Positions 9,412-19,307 of a stretch of DNA of 64,000 nucleotides are shown here, in pieces. Source of the stretch: Sphingomonas sanguinis NBRC 13937 (GTDB taxonomy: Bacteria; Pseudomonadota; Alphaproteobacteria; Sphingomonadales; Sphingomonadaceae); NCBI RefSeq assembly GCF_001591005.1, contig NZ_BCTY01000001.1, positions 62,001 through 126,000 of the forward strand, given 5' to 3'. A program made the position numbers and the translations under genes. How positions within the stretch are numbered: the first letter of the stretch is position 1; each line of letters begins with the position of its first letter. The notes beneath the pieces were generated by a model, which searched no databases, was not told where the DNA came from, and saw nothing but the letters and a program-made list of their open reading frames with translations.

Positions 9412-9449
9412 TAGGAAAACGCCCTCCCCGATCGCTCGGAAAGGGCGTT
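9412..9449 (-). terminator. Rho-independent terminator downstream of ettA
   Basis: Inverted repeat AACGCCCT (9418-9425) / AGGGCGTT (9442-9449). Read on the minus strand it is followed by TTTTCC. It sits 23 bases past the ettA stop. Confidence 0.75.
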
Positions 9450-9471
9450 GCCGAACCCCAGATTGCCGAAA

Positions 9472-11151
<1,680 letters not shown>

Positions 11152-11258
11152 GGCGGCGCGGGGCTCCGTGCTTTTCTTGCGACTGTGGAAATTTCCCGTC
11201 CATGTAGTGGGTGCGCGACCCGTTGGCAAACGGGACGACCTGCGCAACACTCCGACGC

Positions 11259-12656
11259 ATGAAGCGCTTGATCCTCGCGGCCCTGACCGCCTCCGCCCTC
11301 ACCTCTCCCGTTCTGGCCCAGCGCACCGCGCCGCCCATGCCCGCCATTGTCGATCCGCAGGTGACGCAACTGCGCGATGCCGCGCTGAAGGACGATACCG
11401 CCTGGGACATTATCGAAGGGCTGACGACCGAAGTCGGGCAGCGGCTGGCCGGAACCGAGGCCGAGGCGCGCGCACGCACCTGGGCGGTCGCCAAGCTGAC
11501 CACGTTGGGCTTCAAGAATGTGCGGGTCGAGCCCTATCGGATGCCCGTCTGGGAGCGCGGCGCGGAAACGGCCGAGATCATCGCGCCCTTCCCGCAGAAA
11601 CTGACGCTGGCTGCGCTCGGCAATTCGGGCGCGACGCCCGCGACCGGCCTGACCGGCGAGGTCGTGGTCTTCGCCAATATGGCGGCGTTCCAAGCTGCGC
11701 CGGACAACGCGATCAAGGGACGGATCGTCTATATCGGCAACGCCATGCCTCGTACGCAGGATGGGTCGGGCTATGGCGCCTATGGCACCGCGCGCTTCGT
11801 CGGACCGGCATTGGCGTCGCAGCGCGGCGCGGCGGCGATCATCATCCGGTCGATCGGCACCGACCATCATCGCTTTCCGCATACCGGCACCACCGACTTC
11901 CCCGCCGGTGTGAAGCCGATCCCCGCTGCGGCCCTGTCTGTCCCGGACGCTGAACAGTTGGAGCGAATCGCGGCTCGCGGTGCGCCCATCCGCATGAAGC
12001 TGGTCCTGACGCCGCGCCAAGTCGGCATGCGCGAATCAGGCAACGTCATCGCCGAGGTGCCTGGCAGCGATCCGTCGGCAGGCATCGTGCTGGTCGGCGG
12101 CCATCTGGACAGCTGGGACTTGGGCACGGGCGCGATCGACGACGCCAGCGGCATCGCGATCACTGCTGCCGCCGCCAAGCGGATCATGGACGCGGGCCAA
12201 CCGCGCCGCACGATCCGTGTCGTCTGGTTCGGTGCCGAAGAAGTCGGCGGCATGGGCGGCGCGGCCTATGCCAGGGCCCATGCGGGCGAACGCCATGCCA
12301 CCGCCTCGGAAAGCGATTTCGGCGCGGACCGGGTCTGGCGGTTCGAGGTGAACCTGCCCCCTGCGGCCAAGCCCGTCGCCGACCGGTTGCAGACCGCCCT
12401 CGCGCCGCTGGGCATCACGCGGGGCAGCGGCCTGGGCGGTGACGGCACCGACATCGGTCCGACGCTGAAGCTGGGGACGGCGGCGATCGACCTGAACCAG
12501 TCGGGCTGGGATTATTTCGATACCCATCACACGCCCGACGACGTGATCGACCGGATCGATCCGGCCGCCCTGCGCCAGAATGTCGCGGCCTGGACCGCGA
12601 TGTTGGCGGTCGTCGCCAACGCGCCTGAGGCGATCGATGCCGTGAAACCGCGCTAA
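11259..12656 (+). CDS. M28 family (Zn-dependent) secreted peptidase
   Basis: 465 residues from MKRLILAALTASAL, a clear signal peptide ending VLAQ. A PA-like insert region comes first, followed by the co-catalytic zinc domain: VGGHLDSWDLG (His ligand), GAIDDASG (bridging Asp), WFGAEEVGGMGG (catalytic Glu and ligand), and the final ligand in FDTHHTPDD. Family members are aminopeptidases or carboxypeptidases in the periplasm. The annotated start is preferred over an upstream Met at 11211 because it begins the signal peptide exactly. Confidence 0.9.
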   Translation: MKRLILAALTASALTSPVLAQRTAPPMPAIVDPQVTQLRDAALKDDTAWDIIEGLTTEVGQRLAGTEAEARARTWAVAKLTTLGFKNVRVEPYRMPVWERGAETAEIIAPFPQKLTLAALGNSGATPATGLTGEVVVFANMAAFQAAPDNAIKGRIVYIGNAMPRTQDGSGYGAYGTARFVGPALASQRGAAAIIIRSIGTDHHRFPHTGTTDFPAGVKPIPAAALSVPDAEQLERIAARGAPIRMKLVLTPRQVGMRESGNVIAEVPGSDPSAGIVLVGGHLDSWDLGTGAIDDASGIAITAAAAKRIMDAGQPRRTIRVVWFGAEEVGGMGGAAYARAHAGERHATASESDFGADRVWRFEVNLPPAAKPVADRLQTALAPLGITRGSGLGGDGTDIGPTLKLGTAAIDLNQSGWDYFDTHHTPDDVIDRIDPAALRQNVAAWTAMLAVVANAPEAIDAVKPR

Positions 12657-12668
12657 ATCGTAAGGGCA

Positions 12669-12688
12669 TTGGTAACGTTTTGGTAACG
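12669..12688. repeat. Tandem direct repeat TTGGTAACG, 11-bp period
   Basis: TTGGTAACG occurs at 12669-12677 and 12680-12688, one helical turn apart, just after the peptidase stop and about 160 bases upstream of the lipoprotein ATG. The spacing suits a dimeric or tandem-binding regulator; no protein can be named. Confidence 0.4.
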
Positions 12689-12760
12689 CCAACGCCTTGA
12701 AAAAGCCCGATAGCCGCCATCGGTTCGTCGCGAACCTTGCCAGGAAGTGAATTTTGCGGA

Positions 12761-12788
12761 TTGACCGCGATGAACCGCGCGTTATTTG
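12761..12788 (+). promoter_or_regulatory. Predicted sigma70-type promoter for the heptad-repeat lipoprotein
   Basis: TTGACC (12761-12766), 16-bp spacer, TATTTG (12783-12788), about 60 bases upstream of the ATG at 12850. It is the best -35/-10 pair in this 193-base gap. Confidence 0.4.
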
Positions 12789-12849
12789 AGCCGCTTCGCG
12801 ACGGCATTCGGGTCGGCCGCGATGATTGCTTATGCTTGGGAGCATTCGA

Positions 12850-13116
12850 ATGAAGAAGATCGCTTTCGTTCTCGCTGCCGCCGGCCTGATGTCCGTGGCC
12901 GCCTGCAACAAGTCGCCTGAAGCTGCCGCTGTTGAGAACAACGCGGACATGCTGGCTGACAACATGGAAATGCAGGCCGACAACCTCGAAGCGGTTGCCG
13001 ACAACACCTCGAACGGTGCTGCTGCTGCCTCGCTCGAGAACGCTGCTGACAACATGAACGCCGCTGCCGACAACGTCCGTGACGCTGCCGACGCCAAGGC
13101 TGACAACATGCAGTAA
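12850..13116 (+). CDS. Small Asn/Ala/Asp-rich heptad-repeat lipoprotein
   Basis: 88 residues from MKKIAFVLAAAGL. The signal peptide ends VAAC, so Cys19 is the likely lipidated residue. The mature chain is almost wholly helical in composition and repeats ADN every seven residues (starting at 36, 43, 50, then 66, 73 and partly 80, plus 84), broken once by a TSNGAAAA stretch. This periodicity recalls Lpp-type trimeric helical lipoproteins, but there is no C-terminal Lys for peptidoglycan attachment. It is flanked by its own candidate promoter and a strong terminator, so it is probably a highly expressed monocistron. No family was recognised. Confidence 0.8.
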   Translation: MKKIAFVLAAAGLMSVAACNKSPEAAAVENNADMLADNMEMQADNLEAVADNTSNGAAAASLENAADNMNAAADNVRDAADAKADNMQ

Positions 13117-13124
13117 TGCCGCCT

Positions 13125-13140
13125 CGGACCTTCGGGTCCG
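13125..13140 (+). other. UUCG tetraloop hairpin after the lipoprotein gene
   Basis: CGGACC-TTCG-GGTCCG, a perfect 6-bp stem with an extra-stable tetraloop, eight bases after the stop. It probably protects the transcript 3' end or acts together with the following terminator. Confidence 0.6.
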
Positions 13141-13161
13141 AAGCGCCGACTGTTATGTCGG

Positions 13162-13200
13162 AAAAGGGCGCCTTCCATTGCGGAGGTGCCCTTTTTCTTT
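13162..13200 (+). terminator. Rho-independent terminator of the lipoprotein gene
   Basis: AAGGGCGCCT / AGGTGCCCTT stem with a 10-base loop, followed by TTTCTTT. Confidence 0.85.
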
Positions 13201-13253
13201 GACGTTTCACGCTTGCGAACGAGTCCGACGTCACGCTACGGACATCTTCGGTG

Positions 13254-13329
13254 GGGCCTGTAGCTCAACGGTTAGAGCTGGCCGCTCATAACGGCTAGGT
13301 TGCGGGTTCGAGTCCTGCCGGGCCCACCA
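13254..13329 (+). tRNA. tRNA-Ile2 (CAU anticodon, lysidine type)
   Basis: 76 nt including encoded CCA. The acceptor stem GGGCCTG / CGGGCCC pairs with one G-U. The D-arm is GCTC AACGGTTA GAGC, the anticodon stem GGCCG / CGGCT has loop CTCATAA, and the T-arm is GCGGG TTCGAGT CCTGC. The anticodon CAT is at 13287-13289. The nine-base TSGGTTA-style D-loop and G27-U43 stem resemble tRNA-Ile2 rather than elongator or initiator tRNA-Met. It would need TilS to modify C34 to lysidine and read AUA. Automatic tools may label it Met. Confidence 0.85.
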
Positions 13330-13414
13330 ACACTGCACGAATTTACCTGTAAAAACCTGTTGCCGTCCGGGGCCCCGACTTTCTAGGGTGCGCCAAATCA
13401 TTGAGGACGAGCAT

Positions 13415-13936
13415 ATGAAGGTGAAGGGCGACCCCAAGGTCATCGAGTTTCTGAACGAAGCGCTCAAGAACGAATTGACCGCTATCAATCAGTATTTCCT
13501 GCACTATCGCCTGCTCGATCACTGGGGCGTCTACAAGCTCGCCCAGTTTGAATATCACGAATCGATCGACGAGATGCGCCATGCCGACTGGCTGGCCGAG
13601 CGCATCCTCTATCTGGACGGCCTGCCCAATTTCCAGCTGCTCGGCCGCCTGCGCATCGGCGAGACCGTCGAGGAAGTCCTGAAGGGCGATCTGGCGATCG
13701 AGATCGAGGCCGTGGCCCAGCTCAAGGAAGCCATCGCCTATTGCGAGCAGGTCCGTGATTACGTCAGTCGCGACCTGTTCCAGCGTATCCTGGCGAGCGA
13801 GGAAGAGCATGTCGACACGCTGGAGCGCCAGTTCGAGATGATCGAGCGCATGGGCATCCAAAACTATGTCCAGCTGAACGCCATGGCGGAAAACGACACG
13901 CCCAAGTCGGGCGCAGCGCCGCATCTTCAGGGATAA
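13415..13936 (+). CDS. bfr: Bacterioferritin
   Basis: 173 residues from ATG 13415, with GAGGACGA upstream as ribosome binding site. This 24-mer iron-storage protein oxidises Fe(II) at a di-iron ferroxidase site. Visible ligands are Glu20 (KNELTAINQY), Glu49 and His57 (YHESIDEMRHADWL), Glu in EIEAVAQLKE, and Glu/His in LASEEEHVDTLE. Met54, in the position of the haem-ligand Met of E. coli Bfr, is present, so haem binding between subunits is likely. No bacterioferritin-associated ferredoxin gene is adjacent. Confidence 0.95.
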   Translation: MKVKGDPKVIEFLNEALKNELTAINQYFLHYRLLDHWGVYKLAQFEYHESIDEMRHADWLAERILYLDGLPNFQLLGRLRIGETVEEVLKGDLAIEIEAVAQLKEAIAYCEQVRDYVSRDLFQRILASEEEHVDTLERQFEMIERMGIQNYVQLNAMAENDTPKSGAAPHLQG

Positions 13937-13944
13937 AGGTGGCG

Positions 13945-13979
13945 GGGCGGGTTTCAGCGAGCCCGCCCTTACCTCTTTC
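13945..13979 (+). terminator. Possible terminator between bfr and der
   Basis: GGGCGGG (13945-13951) / CCCGCCC (13962-13968) stem with a 10-base loop, followed by TTACCTCTTT. The T-tract is imperfect. It lies just past the bfr stop. Confidence 0.5.
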
Positions 13980-14012
13980 CCGGCTCAAGGCACGGGGCCT
14001 AGGCCCCTGCCC

Positions 14013-15383
14013 TCAATCCTTGTTGCCGAACGGATTTTTCGGCGCGCGCAGCGTCAGACGTACCGGCACCGCGCCGAACCCCAATTCCCGCCGCATCGAG
14101 TTCACCAAATAGCGCTCATAGCTGGCGGGAAGCTGATCCACGCGGGTACCAAAGATCACGAAGCTCGGTGGACGCGACTTCACCTGAGTGACGTAGCGCA
14201 GCTTGATCCGCTTGCCACCCGGTGCGGGTGGCGGGTTGGCGTCGATGGCCCGCTCGAACCAGCGGTTGAGTTCGCCTGTCGGCACGCGCTTCGACCAGGC
14301 CGCGCGCGTCTCGAACGCCGCCTCGATCAGCGTATCCAGCCCCTTGCCGGTCGCACCCGACACCGCCAGCAGCGGCACGCCCTTCACCTGGCTGAGCCCG
14401 TCCTCCAGCGCCTTCTTGACGCCGTTGAACAGCGAGGAGGGATTTTCCGCCACGTCCCATTTGTTCAACGCGATCAGCAGCGCCCGGCCCTCTTCCAGCA
14501 CACGGTCGGCAATTCGCAGGTCCTGCGATTCCAGGCCCAGCGTGGCGTCGAGCAGCAGCACCACGACCTCGGCAAAATCGACCGCGCGCAGGGCGTCGGC
14601 GACCGACAGCTTCTCCAGCTTGTCCTGCACCTTGGCCTTCTTGCGCATACCGGCGGTGTCGATCAGGCGGACCTGTCGCACCTCACCATCCCGGTCATGC
14701 CATTCCCAGTCGATTGCGATCGAATCGCGGGTGATGCCCGCCTCGGGCCCGGTGATCAGGCGGTCCTGGCCCAGGAAGCGATTGATCAGCGTCGACTTGC
14801 CCGCATTGGGACGTCCGACAATGGCGAGCTTCAAGGGCGCGAAGGGGTTTTCGAGATCGACCTCCTCCTCTTCCTCGACCTCTCGATCGATATAGGGGAG
14901 CAGCGCCTCGAACAGATCGCCCACGCCTTCGCCATGTTCAGCCGACAGCTGGACGGGATCGCCGAAGCCCAGCGCCAGCGCTTCCAGGATGCCCTGTTCG
15001 GCGGCGCGCCCTTCCGCCTTGTTGGCGGCGAGCACGATCGGCGTGTCGGAGGCACGAAGCCAGCGGGCGATTTCCTCGTCCAGCGGCATGATCCCGGCGC
15101 GGGCATCGACCAGGAACAGCGCGACATCGGCTTCGGCTACCGCCGCCTCGGTCTGGCGACGCATCCGGCCGGGGAGCGTGTCGGGGTCTTCGTCTTCATA
15201 ACCCGCCGTGTCGATGACCCGGAAATCCAGGCCGAGCAGGTGCGCGTCGCCTTCGCGCCGGTCGCGCGTCACGCCGGGCCGGTCATCGACCAGCGCCAGC
15301 TTCTTTCCGACCAGACGGTTGAACAGCGTCGACTTGCCGACATTGGGACGGCCGACGATCGCGACGATAGGAAGATTTGCCAT
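14013..15383 (-). CDS. der: Ribosome biogenesis GTPase Der (EngA)
   Basis: 456 residues with two tandem GTPase domains and a KH-like C-terminal domain. First G domain: VGRPNVGKSTLFNRL, DTAGYED, AANKAEG. Second: VGRPNAGKSTLINRF, DTAGMRKKAKV, ALNKWD. It is required for 50S maturation. An acidic EEEEEVDLEN linker separates the G domains. The order TPR protein-bamB-der is the same as E. coli yfgM-bamB-der. The gene lies 96 bases after bamB. Confidence 0.96.
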   Translation of the reverse strand: MANLPIVAIVGRPNVGKSTLFNRLVGKKLALVDDRPGVTRDRREGDAHLLGLDFRVIDTAGYEDEDPDTLPGRMRRQTEAAVAEADVALFLVDARAGIMPLDEEIARWLRASDTPIVLAANKAEGRAAEQGILEALALGFGDPVQLSAEHGEGVGDLFEALLPYIDREVEEEEEVDLENPFAPLKLAIVGRPNAGKSTLINRFLGQDRLITGPEAGITRDSIAIDWEWHDRDGEVRQVRLIDTAGMRKKAKVQDKLEKLSVADALRAVDFAEVVVLLLDATLGLESQDLRIADRVLEEGRALLIALNKWDVAENPSSLFNGVKKALEDGLSQVKGVPLLAVSGATGKGLDTLIEAAFETRAAWSKRVPTGELNRWFERAIDANPPPAPGGKRIKLRYVTQVKSRPPSFVIFGTRVDQLPASYERYLVNSMRRELGFGAVPVRLTLRAPKNPFGNKD

Positions 15384-15437
15384 CGCGTTCCGTTAGCGAA
15401 AGGCGAGGCTTTCGTCACGGGTATAGCGGTACAAATG

Positions 15438-15473
15438 TTCCGGCCCGTGGAACATAGGTCCCACGGGCCGGAA
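15438..15473. terminator. 13-bp perfect inverted repeat between bamB and der
   Basis: TTCCGGCCCGTGG (15438-15450) / CCACGGGCCGGAA (15461-15473), loop 10 bases. It follows the bamB stop on the minus strand by seven bases. There is no clear T-tract, so it may be an attenuator or mRNA-stability stem rather than a full terminator. Confidence 0.55.
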
Positions 15474-15479
15474 AGATCG

Positions 15480-16802
15480 TTACTTATAGGCGGAGATCCG
15501 CCCCTTCTGGTCGAGGACATAGAGCGTGCCATTGGCCACAATCGGCGGCAGCGCGAAGGGCGTCTTGCCGTCGACGGTCGCCTGCACCGATCCGTCACCC
15601 GGGTTGGCGTAGACGATCTGCCCTTCCGAATTGGTGAGGATCAGGCGATTGCCCGCCAGCACCGGACCGAACCAAGTGATGGCGCCGCTCTTCTTCTTCT
15701 CGTTATGGAAACGCTGCAGCTGCGCGATCCAGCGGGCCTTGCCGCTCGACCGGGCAAGCGCCACGAGGCGCGCGTCGTCGGTCACCAGGAAGATCCACTC
15801 GCCCGCGATCCACGGGGTCGAGATCCCGGCGAAATTCTGTTCCCACAGCCGCTGGCCGGTCGACAGCTCCAGCGCGATCATGCGACCGCCCTGGCCCAGG
15901 GCATAGACGCGGCCCTGGTCGATCACCGGCGCGGCATCGATGTCCGACAGCGTCGACACCGAGGTCGAGATGCTAGTCCGCGACAGCGCGTCCTGCCACA
16001 GCATGCGGCCATTCTCGTACCGATAGGCGTTCAGCTCACCGCTCGAGAAACCGGCAACGACCGTGCCTTGGCTGGCGGCGGGGGCCGCGACGCCGAACAC
16101 GCCCTGCGTTTCCAGCGTGCCCTGGCCCGCCCAGACGATCTTACCGTCCGTCTGGTTGATCGCGTACAGCTGATTGTCCTGGGTCAGGACATAGACATTG
16201 CCGTTGGCGATGGTCGGCGATCCACGCAGCGGGCCGCTGGGCTTGGCGCGCCACAGCACCTTGCCGTCCGCCGCGTTGGCCGCAATCACATCGCCCAGGC
16301 CGTCGGTGGCGAAGACCGTACCGCTGTCATAACTGGCACCGCCACCAAAGCGCGCGAGCCGGTTCTCGTCGCCCTCGGTGATCGATGTGGTCCAGAGCTT
16401 CGCGCCCGTATCGGCGTTCAGGGCGACCAGGTCGCCGCCGGCATCGACGACAAACATCTTGCCGTCGGCCACGACCGGCGGCGCGCCCAGCGGATCGCGC
16501 GCCGAACCGCCGTTGATCGTCGCTTCCCAGACCCGGCGCGGCTGTTCCGCCAGCGCCAGCTGCCCCATGGACTTGGAGGCGTTGCCGCCCGGCTGCGCCC
16601 AATCGGGGTTGGTTTCGGGGGCGGGCAGCGTGACCTGCACGTCCGCGATCGTCTTGTCGGCCTCCACGCCGGTTTCCGAGACCAGGATCGGCACGCGGTT
16701 GCCCACGGTCGGCGTCTTCTTCGGCGCGGACTTGAACACCCCGCAGGCGCCCAGCGCCATCAGCGCGGCCAGCGCCGCGGAGGTGCGGAAATTCTTCGTC
16801 AT
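15480..16802 (-). CDS. bamB: Outer membrane protein assembly factor BamB-like PQQ beta-propeller lipoprotein
   Basis: 440 residues from MTKNFRTSAALAALMALGAC, with LGAC as lipobox. The rest is an eight-blade PQQ-type propeller with repeats such as GKIVWAGQG, GKVLWRAKPSG, GRMLWQD, GQRLWEQNFAG and VYALGQGGRMIALELSTG. BamB is the outer-membrane-anchored accessory subunit of the BAM complex. It is slightly longer than E. coli BamB (392) because of an N-terminal Pro/Thr linker. Its ATG overlaps the stop of the upstream TPR gene by four bases. Confidence 0.92.
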   Translation of the reverse strand: MTKNFRTSAALAALMALGACGVFKSAPKKTPTVGNRVPILVSETGVEADKTIADVQVTLPAPETNPDWAQPGGNASKSMGQLALAEQPRRVWEATINGGSARDPLGAPPVVADGKMFVVDAGGDLVALNADTGAKLWTTSITEGDENRLARFGGGASYDSGTVFATDGLGDVIAANAADGKVLWRAKPSGPLRGSPTIANGNVYVLTQDNQLYAINQTDGKIVWAGQGTLETQGVFGVAAPAASQGTVVAGFSSGELNAYRYENGRMLWQDALSRTSISTSVSTLSDIDAAPVIDQGRVYALGQGGRMIALELSTGQRLWEQNFAGISTPWIAGEWIFLVTDDARLVALARSSGKARWIAQLQRFHNEKKKSGAITWFGPVLAGNRLILTNSEGQIVYANPGDGSVQATVDGKTPFALPPIVANGTLYVLDQKGRISAYK

Positions 16803-17500
16803 TGGGTCTTGGTGTCCTCGCTCTGGCCGACCGCGTCGACCCCCAATACACCGGCCATCTGAACCGCACGTTGCCGCAGGGTATCGGGCACATCCTTGTC
16901 GCTGGCAATCTGGCCGAACAGACGGCCCGCCTGGTCGCGCTTGTTGAGGCGCAGATAGGCGACGGCCACCATCTCGCCCGCGCTGCCGAACCAAGCATTG
17001 CCAGGCACCGCCATGCCGCCCAGTCGGGCGATCACGGCTTCGGGCTTCATCGTGTCATATTCGGCCATGGTCTGGCGGATCAGAGCCAGATCGCGGAAGG
17101 GCTGGGCCAGCGACGCATCGTTGGCAACCGCCGCGAAACGGGCCGCCGCGCCCTTCAGATCGTCCTTCTGCAGAAGGATATCGGCCTGGGTGAACTGCGC
17201 CAGCGCACGATAGGCATCGACGTCCGAGCCCGCCAGCGCCTTCAGCTTATCGCTGGCCGCCTTGGGATCGTTCTGGCCCAGCGCGTCATAGGCGGCCTGC
17301 AACTGCTCGCCGTCCGTGCCCGCCGCCTGGGCCTGGCGATGCTGCCAGTAAAGATAGCCGCCGAACGCCGCCAGCGCGACGACGATGACGCCCGCGATAA
17401 TCAAGCCCCAGCGGGTCCAGAACGAGGTCAGCCTTTCGCGACGCAGTTCGTCGTCGACCTCGCTCATGAAGGCCTGGCTGGATTGGGGCGTTAGGGCCAA
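16799..17500 (-). CDS. YfgM-like membrane-anchored tetratricopeptide repeat protein
   Basis: 233 residues. A cytosolic N-terminus (VDDELRRERLTSFWTRWG) precedes one transmembrane helix (LIIAGVIVVALAAFGGYLYW) and a periplasmic TPR-like domain. Placement directly before bamB with an ATGA overlap matches E. coli yfgM-bamB. YfgM is an ancillary partner of the SecYEG/PpiD periplasmic chaperone network; sharing that job here is inferred. Confidence 0.85.
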   Translation of the reverse strand: MALTPQSSQAFMSEVDDELRRERLTSFWTRWGLIIAGVIVVALAAFGGYLYWQHRQAQAAGTDGEQLQAAYDALGQNDPKAASDKLKALAGSDVDAYRALAQFTQADILLQKDDLKGAAARFAAVANDASLAQPFRDLALIRQTMAEYDTMKPEAVIARLGGMAVPGNAWFGSAGEMVAVAYLRLNKRDQAGRLFGQIASDKDVPDTLRQRAVQMAGVLGVDAVGQSEDTKTQ

Positions 17501-17583
17501 GACGGGCTCCGCTATTCTGGATCAAGGCAACAAGAAGCCGCGACCTTTAGCGAGGAGCGAGCCCGGTGGGAAGCGGCCTTGAT

Positions 17584-18450
17584 TTATCCGGCATCGCGCG
17601 GAGCATAGATCTGCTCCGGCCCCGGGAAGCGCCGGGTCCGCACATCTTCGGCATAGGCGCGCGCGGCTTCGCCGATCCGCTCGCCCATCGTCTCGTAGCG
17701 GCGCACGAAGCGCGCGGTCCGATCGAACAGGCCCAGCATGTCCTCGCCGACCAGCACCTGGCCGTCGCATTCGGCCGATGCGCCGATGCCGATGGTCGGG
17801 CAGGCAATCTGCTTGGTGATTTCAATGGCGATGGGTTCGACCACGCCCTCGATTACGACCGAGAAGGCCCCCGCCTCGGCAACCGCGACCGCATCGGCGA
17901 TGATCTTTGCGGCTTCCTCCGGCGTCCGCCCGCGCGCGCCATAGCCGCCCAGCACGTTGACCGCCTGCGGAGTCAGGCCGACATGGCCCATGACCGGAAT
18001 GCCGCGCTCGACCAGGAAGCGGACGGTCGGAGCCATCGCGACCCCGCCCTCCAGCTTGACCGCCGCCGCGCCGGTTTCCTTCAGGAGCCAGGCGGCATTC
18101 TCGAATGCCTTTTCCGGGCTGGCCTCATAGCTGCCAAAGGGCAGGTCGATGACGACGACCGCATGATAACTGCCCCGCACGACCGCTGCGCCGTGCGCCG
18201 CCATCATCTGAAGCGTGACCGGCACGGTCGAGGGCAGGCCGTAGATCACCTGCCCCAGGCTGTCGCCGACCAGCAGCATGTCGCAATGCGGATCGAGCAG
18301 CTGTGCCGAGCGCACCGTATAGGCGGTCAGCATGACCAGCGGCGTCTCGCCCTTGGCGCGACGGATCGCGGGTACGGTCAGCCGCTTCATCGGAGCGGGC
18401 GTGGGATTGGCGCGACTGGTCGCGGTGTCGAGCGTGTAGGTCGTTGACAT
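17584..18450 (-). CDS. panB: 3-methyl-2-oxobutanoate hydroxymethyltransferase
   Basis: 288 residues. Catalyses the first committed step of pantothenate synthesis: ketopantoate from alpha-ketoisovalerate and methylene-tetrahydrofolate. Motifs: [44 protein letters not shown], and [22 protein letters not shown] with catalytic Glu and metal-binding residues. panC is not in the window. It follows the ArsC-like gene by 49 bases on the same strand. Confidence 0.95.
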   Translation of the reverse strand: MSTTYTLDTATSRANPTPAPMKRLTVPAIRRAKGETPLVMLTAYTVRSAQLLDPHCDMLLVGDSLGQVIYGLPSTVPVTLQMMAAHGAAVVRGSYHAVVVIDLPFGSYEASPEKAFENAAWLLKETGAAAVKLEGGVAMAPTVRFLVERGIPVMGHVGLTPQAVNVLGGYGARGRTPEEAAKIIADAVAVAEAGAFSVVIEGVVEPIAIEITKQIACPTIGIGASAECDGQVLVGEDMLGLFDRTARFVRRYETMGERIGEAARAYAEDVRTRRFPGPEQIYAPRDAG

Positions 18451-18499
18451 GGCAGCGCCTTACCCTCGCCGCGCGCCGGGCTCCACCCCCCGGATGCGC

Positions 18500-18844
18500 T
18501 TAGAAGATGTCGGCGTAACGCTCCGGCTTGAACCCCACGGTCAGCGCGCCGTCGCGGTCGAGCACGGGCCGCTTGATGAGCGAAGGCTGGGCCTGCATCA
18601 GCCGGATCGCCTTGTCGGCATCGATATCCTGCCGATCCGCCTCGTCCAGCTTGCGAAATGTCGTGCCCGCGCGATTGAGCAGGACTTCCCAACCGGTCTG
18701 GTCGACCCACTGGCGGAGGGTCGCCTCGTCGATACCGTCCGTCTTGTAGTTGTGAAAGCGATAGGCGACGCCCTGCTGGTCCAGCCAGGTACGGGCCTTC
18801 TTCATCGTGTCGCAATTGGGGATGCCGAAGAGGGTGATGGTCAT
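18500..18844 (-). CDS. ArsC/Spx-family thioredoxin-fold reductase (YffB-like)
   Basis: 114 residues from MTITLFGIPNC; an ATG four codons upstream (18856) is possible. One thiol, Cys11, lies in FGIPNCDTMKKARTWL, and the C-terminal LIKRPVLDRDG block with Arg is as in ArsC. Homologues named YffB are glutathione-dependent thiol reductases and do not reliably reduce arsenate. No ars genes are nearby, so an arsenic role is not implied. Confidence 0.85.
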   Translation of the reverse strand: MTITLFGIPNCDTMKKARTWLDQQGVAYRFHNYKTDGIDEATLRQWVDQTGWEVLLNRAGTTFRKLDEADRQDIDADKAIRLMQAQPSLIKRPVLDRDGALTVGFKPERYADIF

Positions 18845-18934
18845 GACGGTTTCCATTGCTGAATCCGATCAGGGTTACAATCGCCACCCCAGGCCGTGAA
18901 CCGATTCTTCACGCGTCCGACCCATTCATGACGA

Positions 18935-19243
18935 ATGCGAACTTCCACCATTCTTACGATAGCCGGTGCAGTCGTAGTCGGCACGATCGTGGGTATCGGC
19001 ATAGCGCCCGGCGGCTCATCGACATCTCCATCGATCCAGACGCCCGGAACCATAGTGTCCGACGCAGCAGCCATGACCGGCATAAAGCGCCGACGCGAGC
19101 CAGAAATCGGAGACCATTGGGGCGGGTGCAACGATGCCCGTGCCGCGGGCACTGTCCCGATCCATCGTGGAGAGCCCGGCTATGATGCAAAGATGGATGG
19201 TGATGATGACGGCATAGCTTGCGAACCGAGTCCCGGCGCCTGA
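18935..19243 (+). CDS. Excalibur calcium-binding-domain small exported protein
   Basis: 102 residues. The N-terminal segment TILTIAGAVVVGTIVGIGIA is a signal peptide or membrane anchor. The C-terminal Excalibur domain contains GCNDARAAG, GEPGYDAKMDGDDDGIACE, with the DxDxDGxxCE loop resembling an EF-hand. The domain is common in extracellular nucleases and surface proteins and binds calcium in characterised cases. Here it stands alone with no nuclease domain. It is followed 64 bases later by nadE. Confidence 0.82.
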   Translation: MRTSTILTIAGAVVVGTIVGIGIAPGGSSTSPSIQTPGTIVSDAAAMTGIKRRREPEIGDHWGGCNDARAAGTVPIHRGEPGYDAKMDGDDDGIACEPSPGA

Positions 19244-19307
19244 GGCGCTCACCCGCCGCAAACTGCATGGGGTAGCGTCCCCCTCCCCGGCCCGCTATCT
19301 CGGAGCC

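Noticed and set aside
13254..13329. tRNA-Met assignment from the CAT anticodon
   Set aside because: D-arm and anticodon-stem features fit tRNA-Ile2 better.
18500..18844. Arsenate resistance gene
   Set aside because: YffB-like member, single family Cys motif, no ars operon; arsenate reduction not supported.
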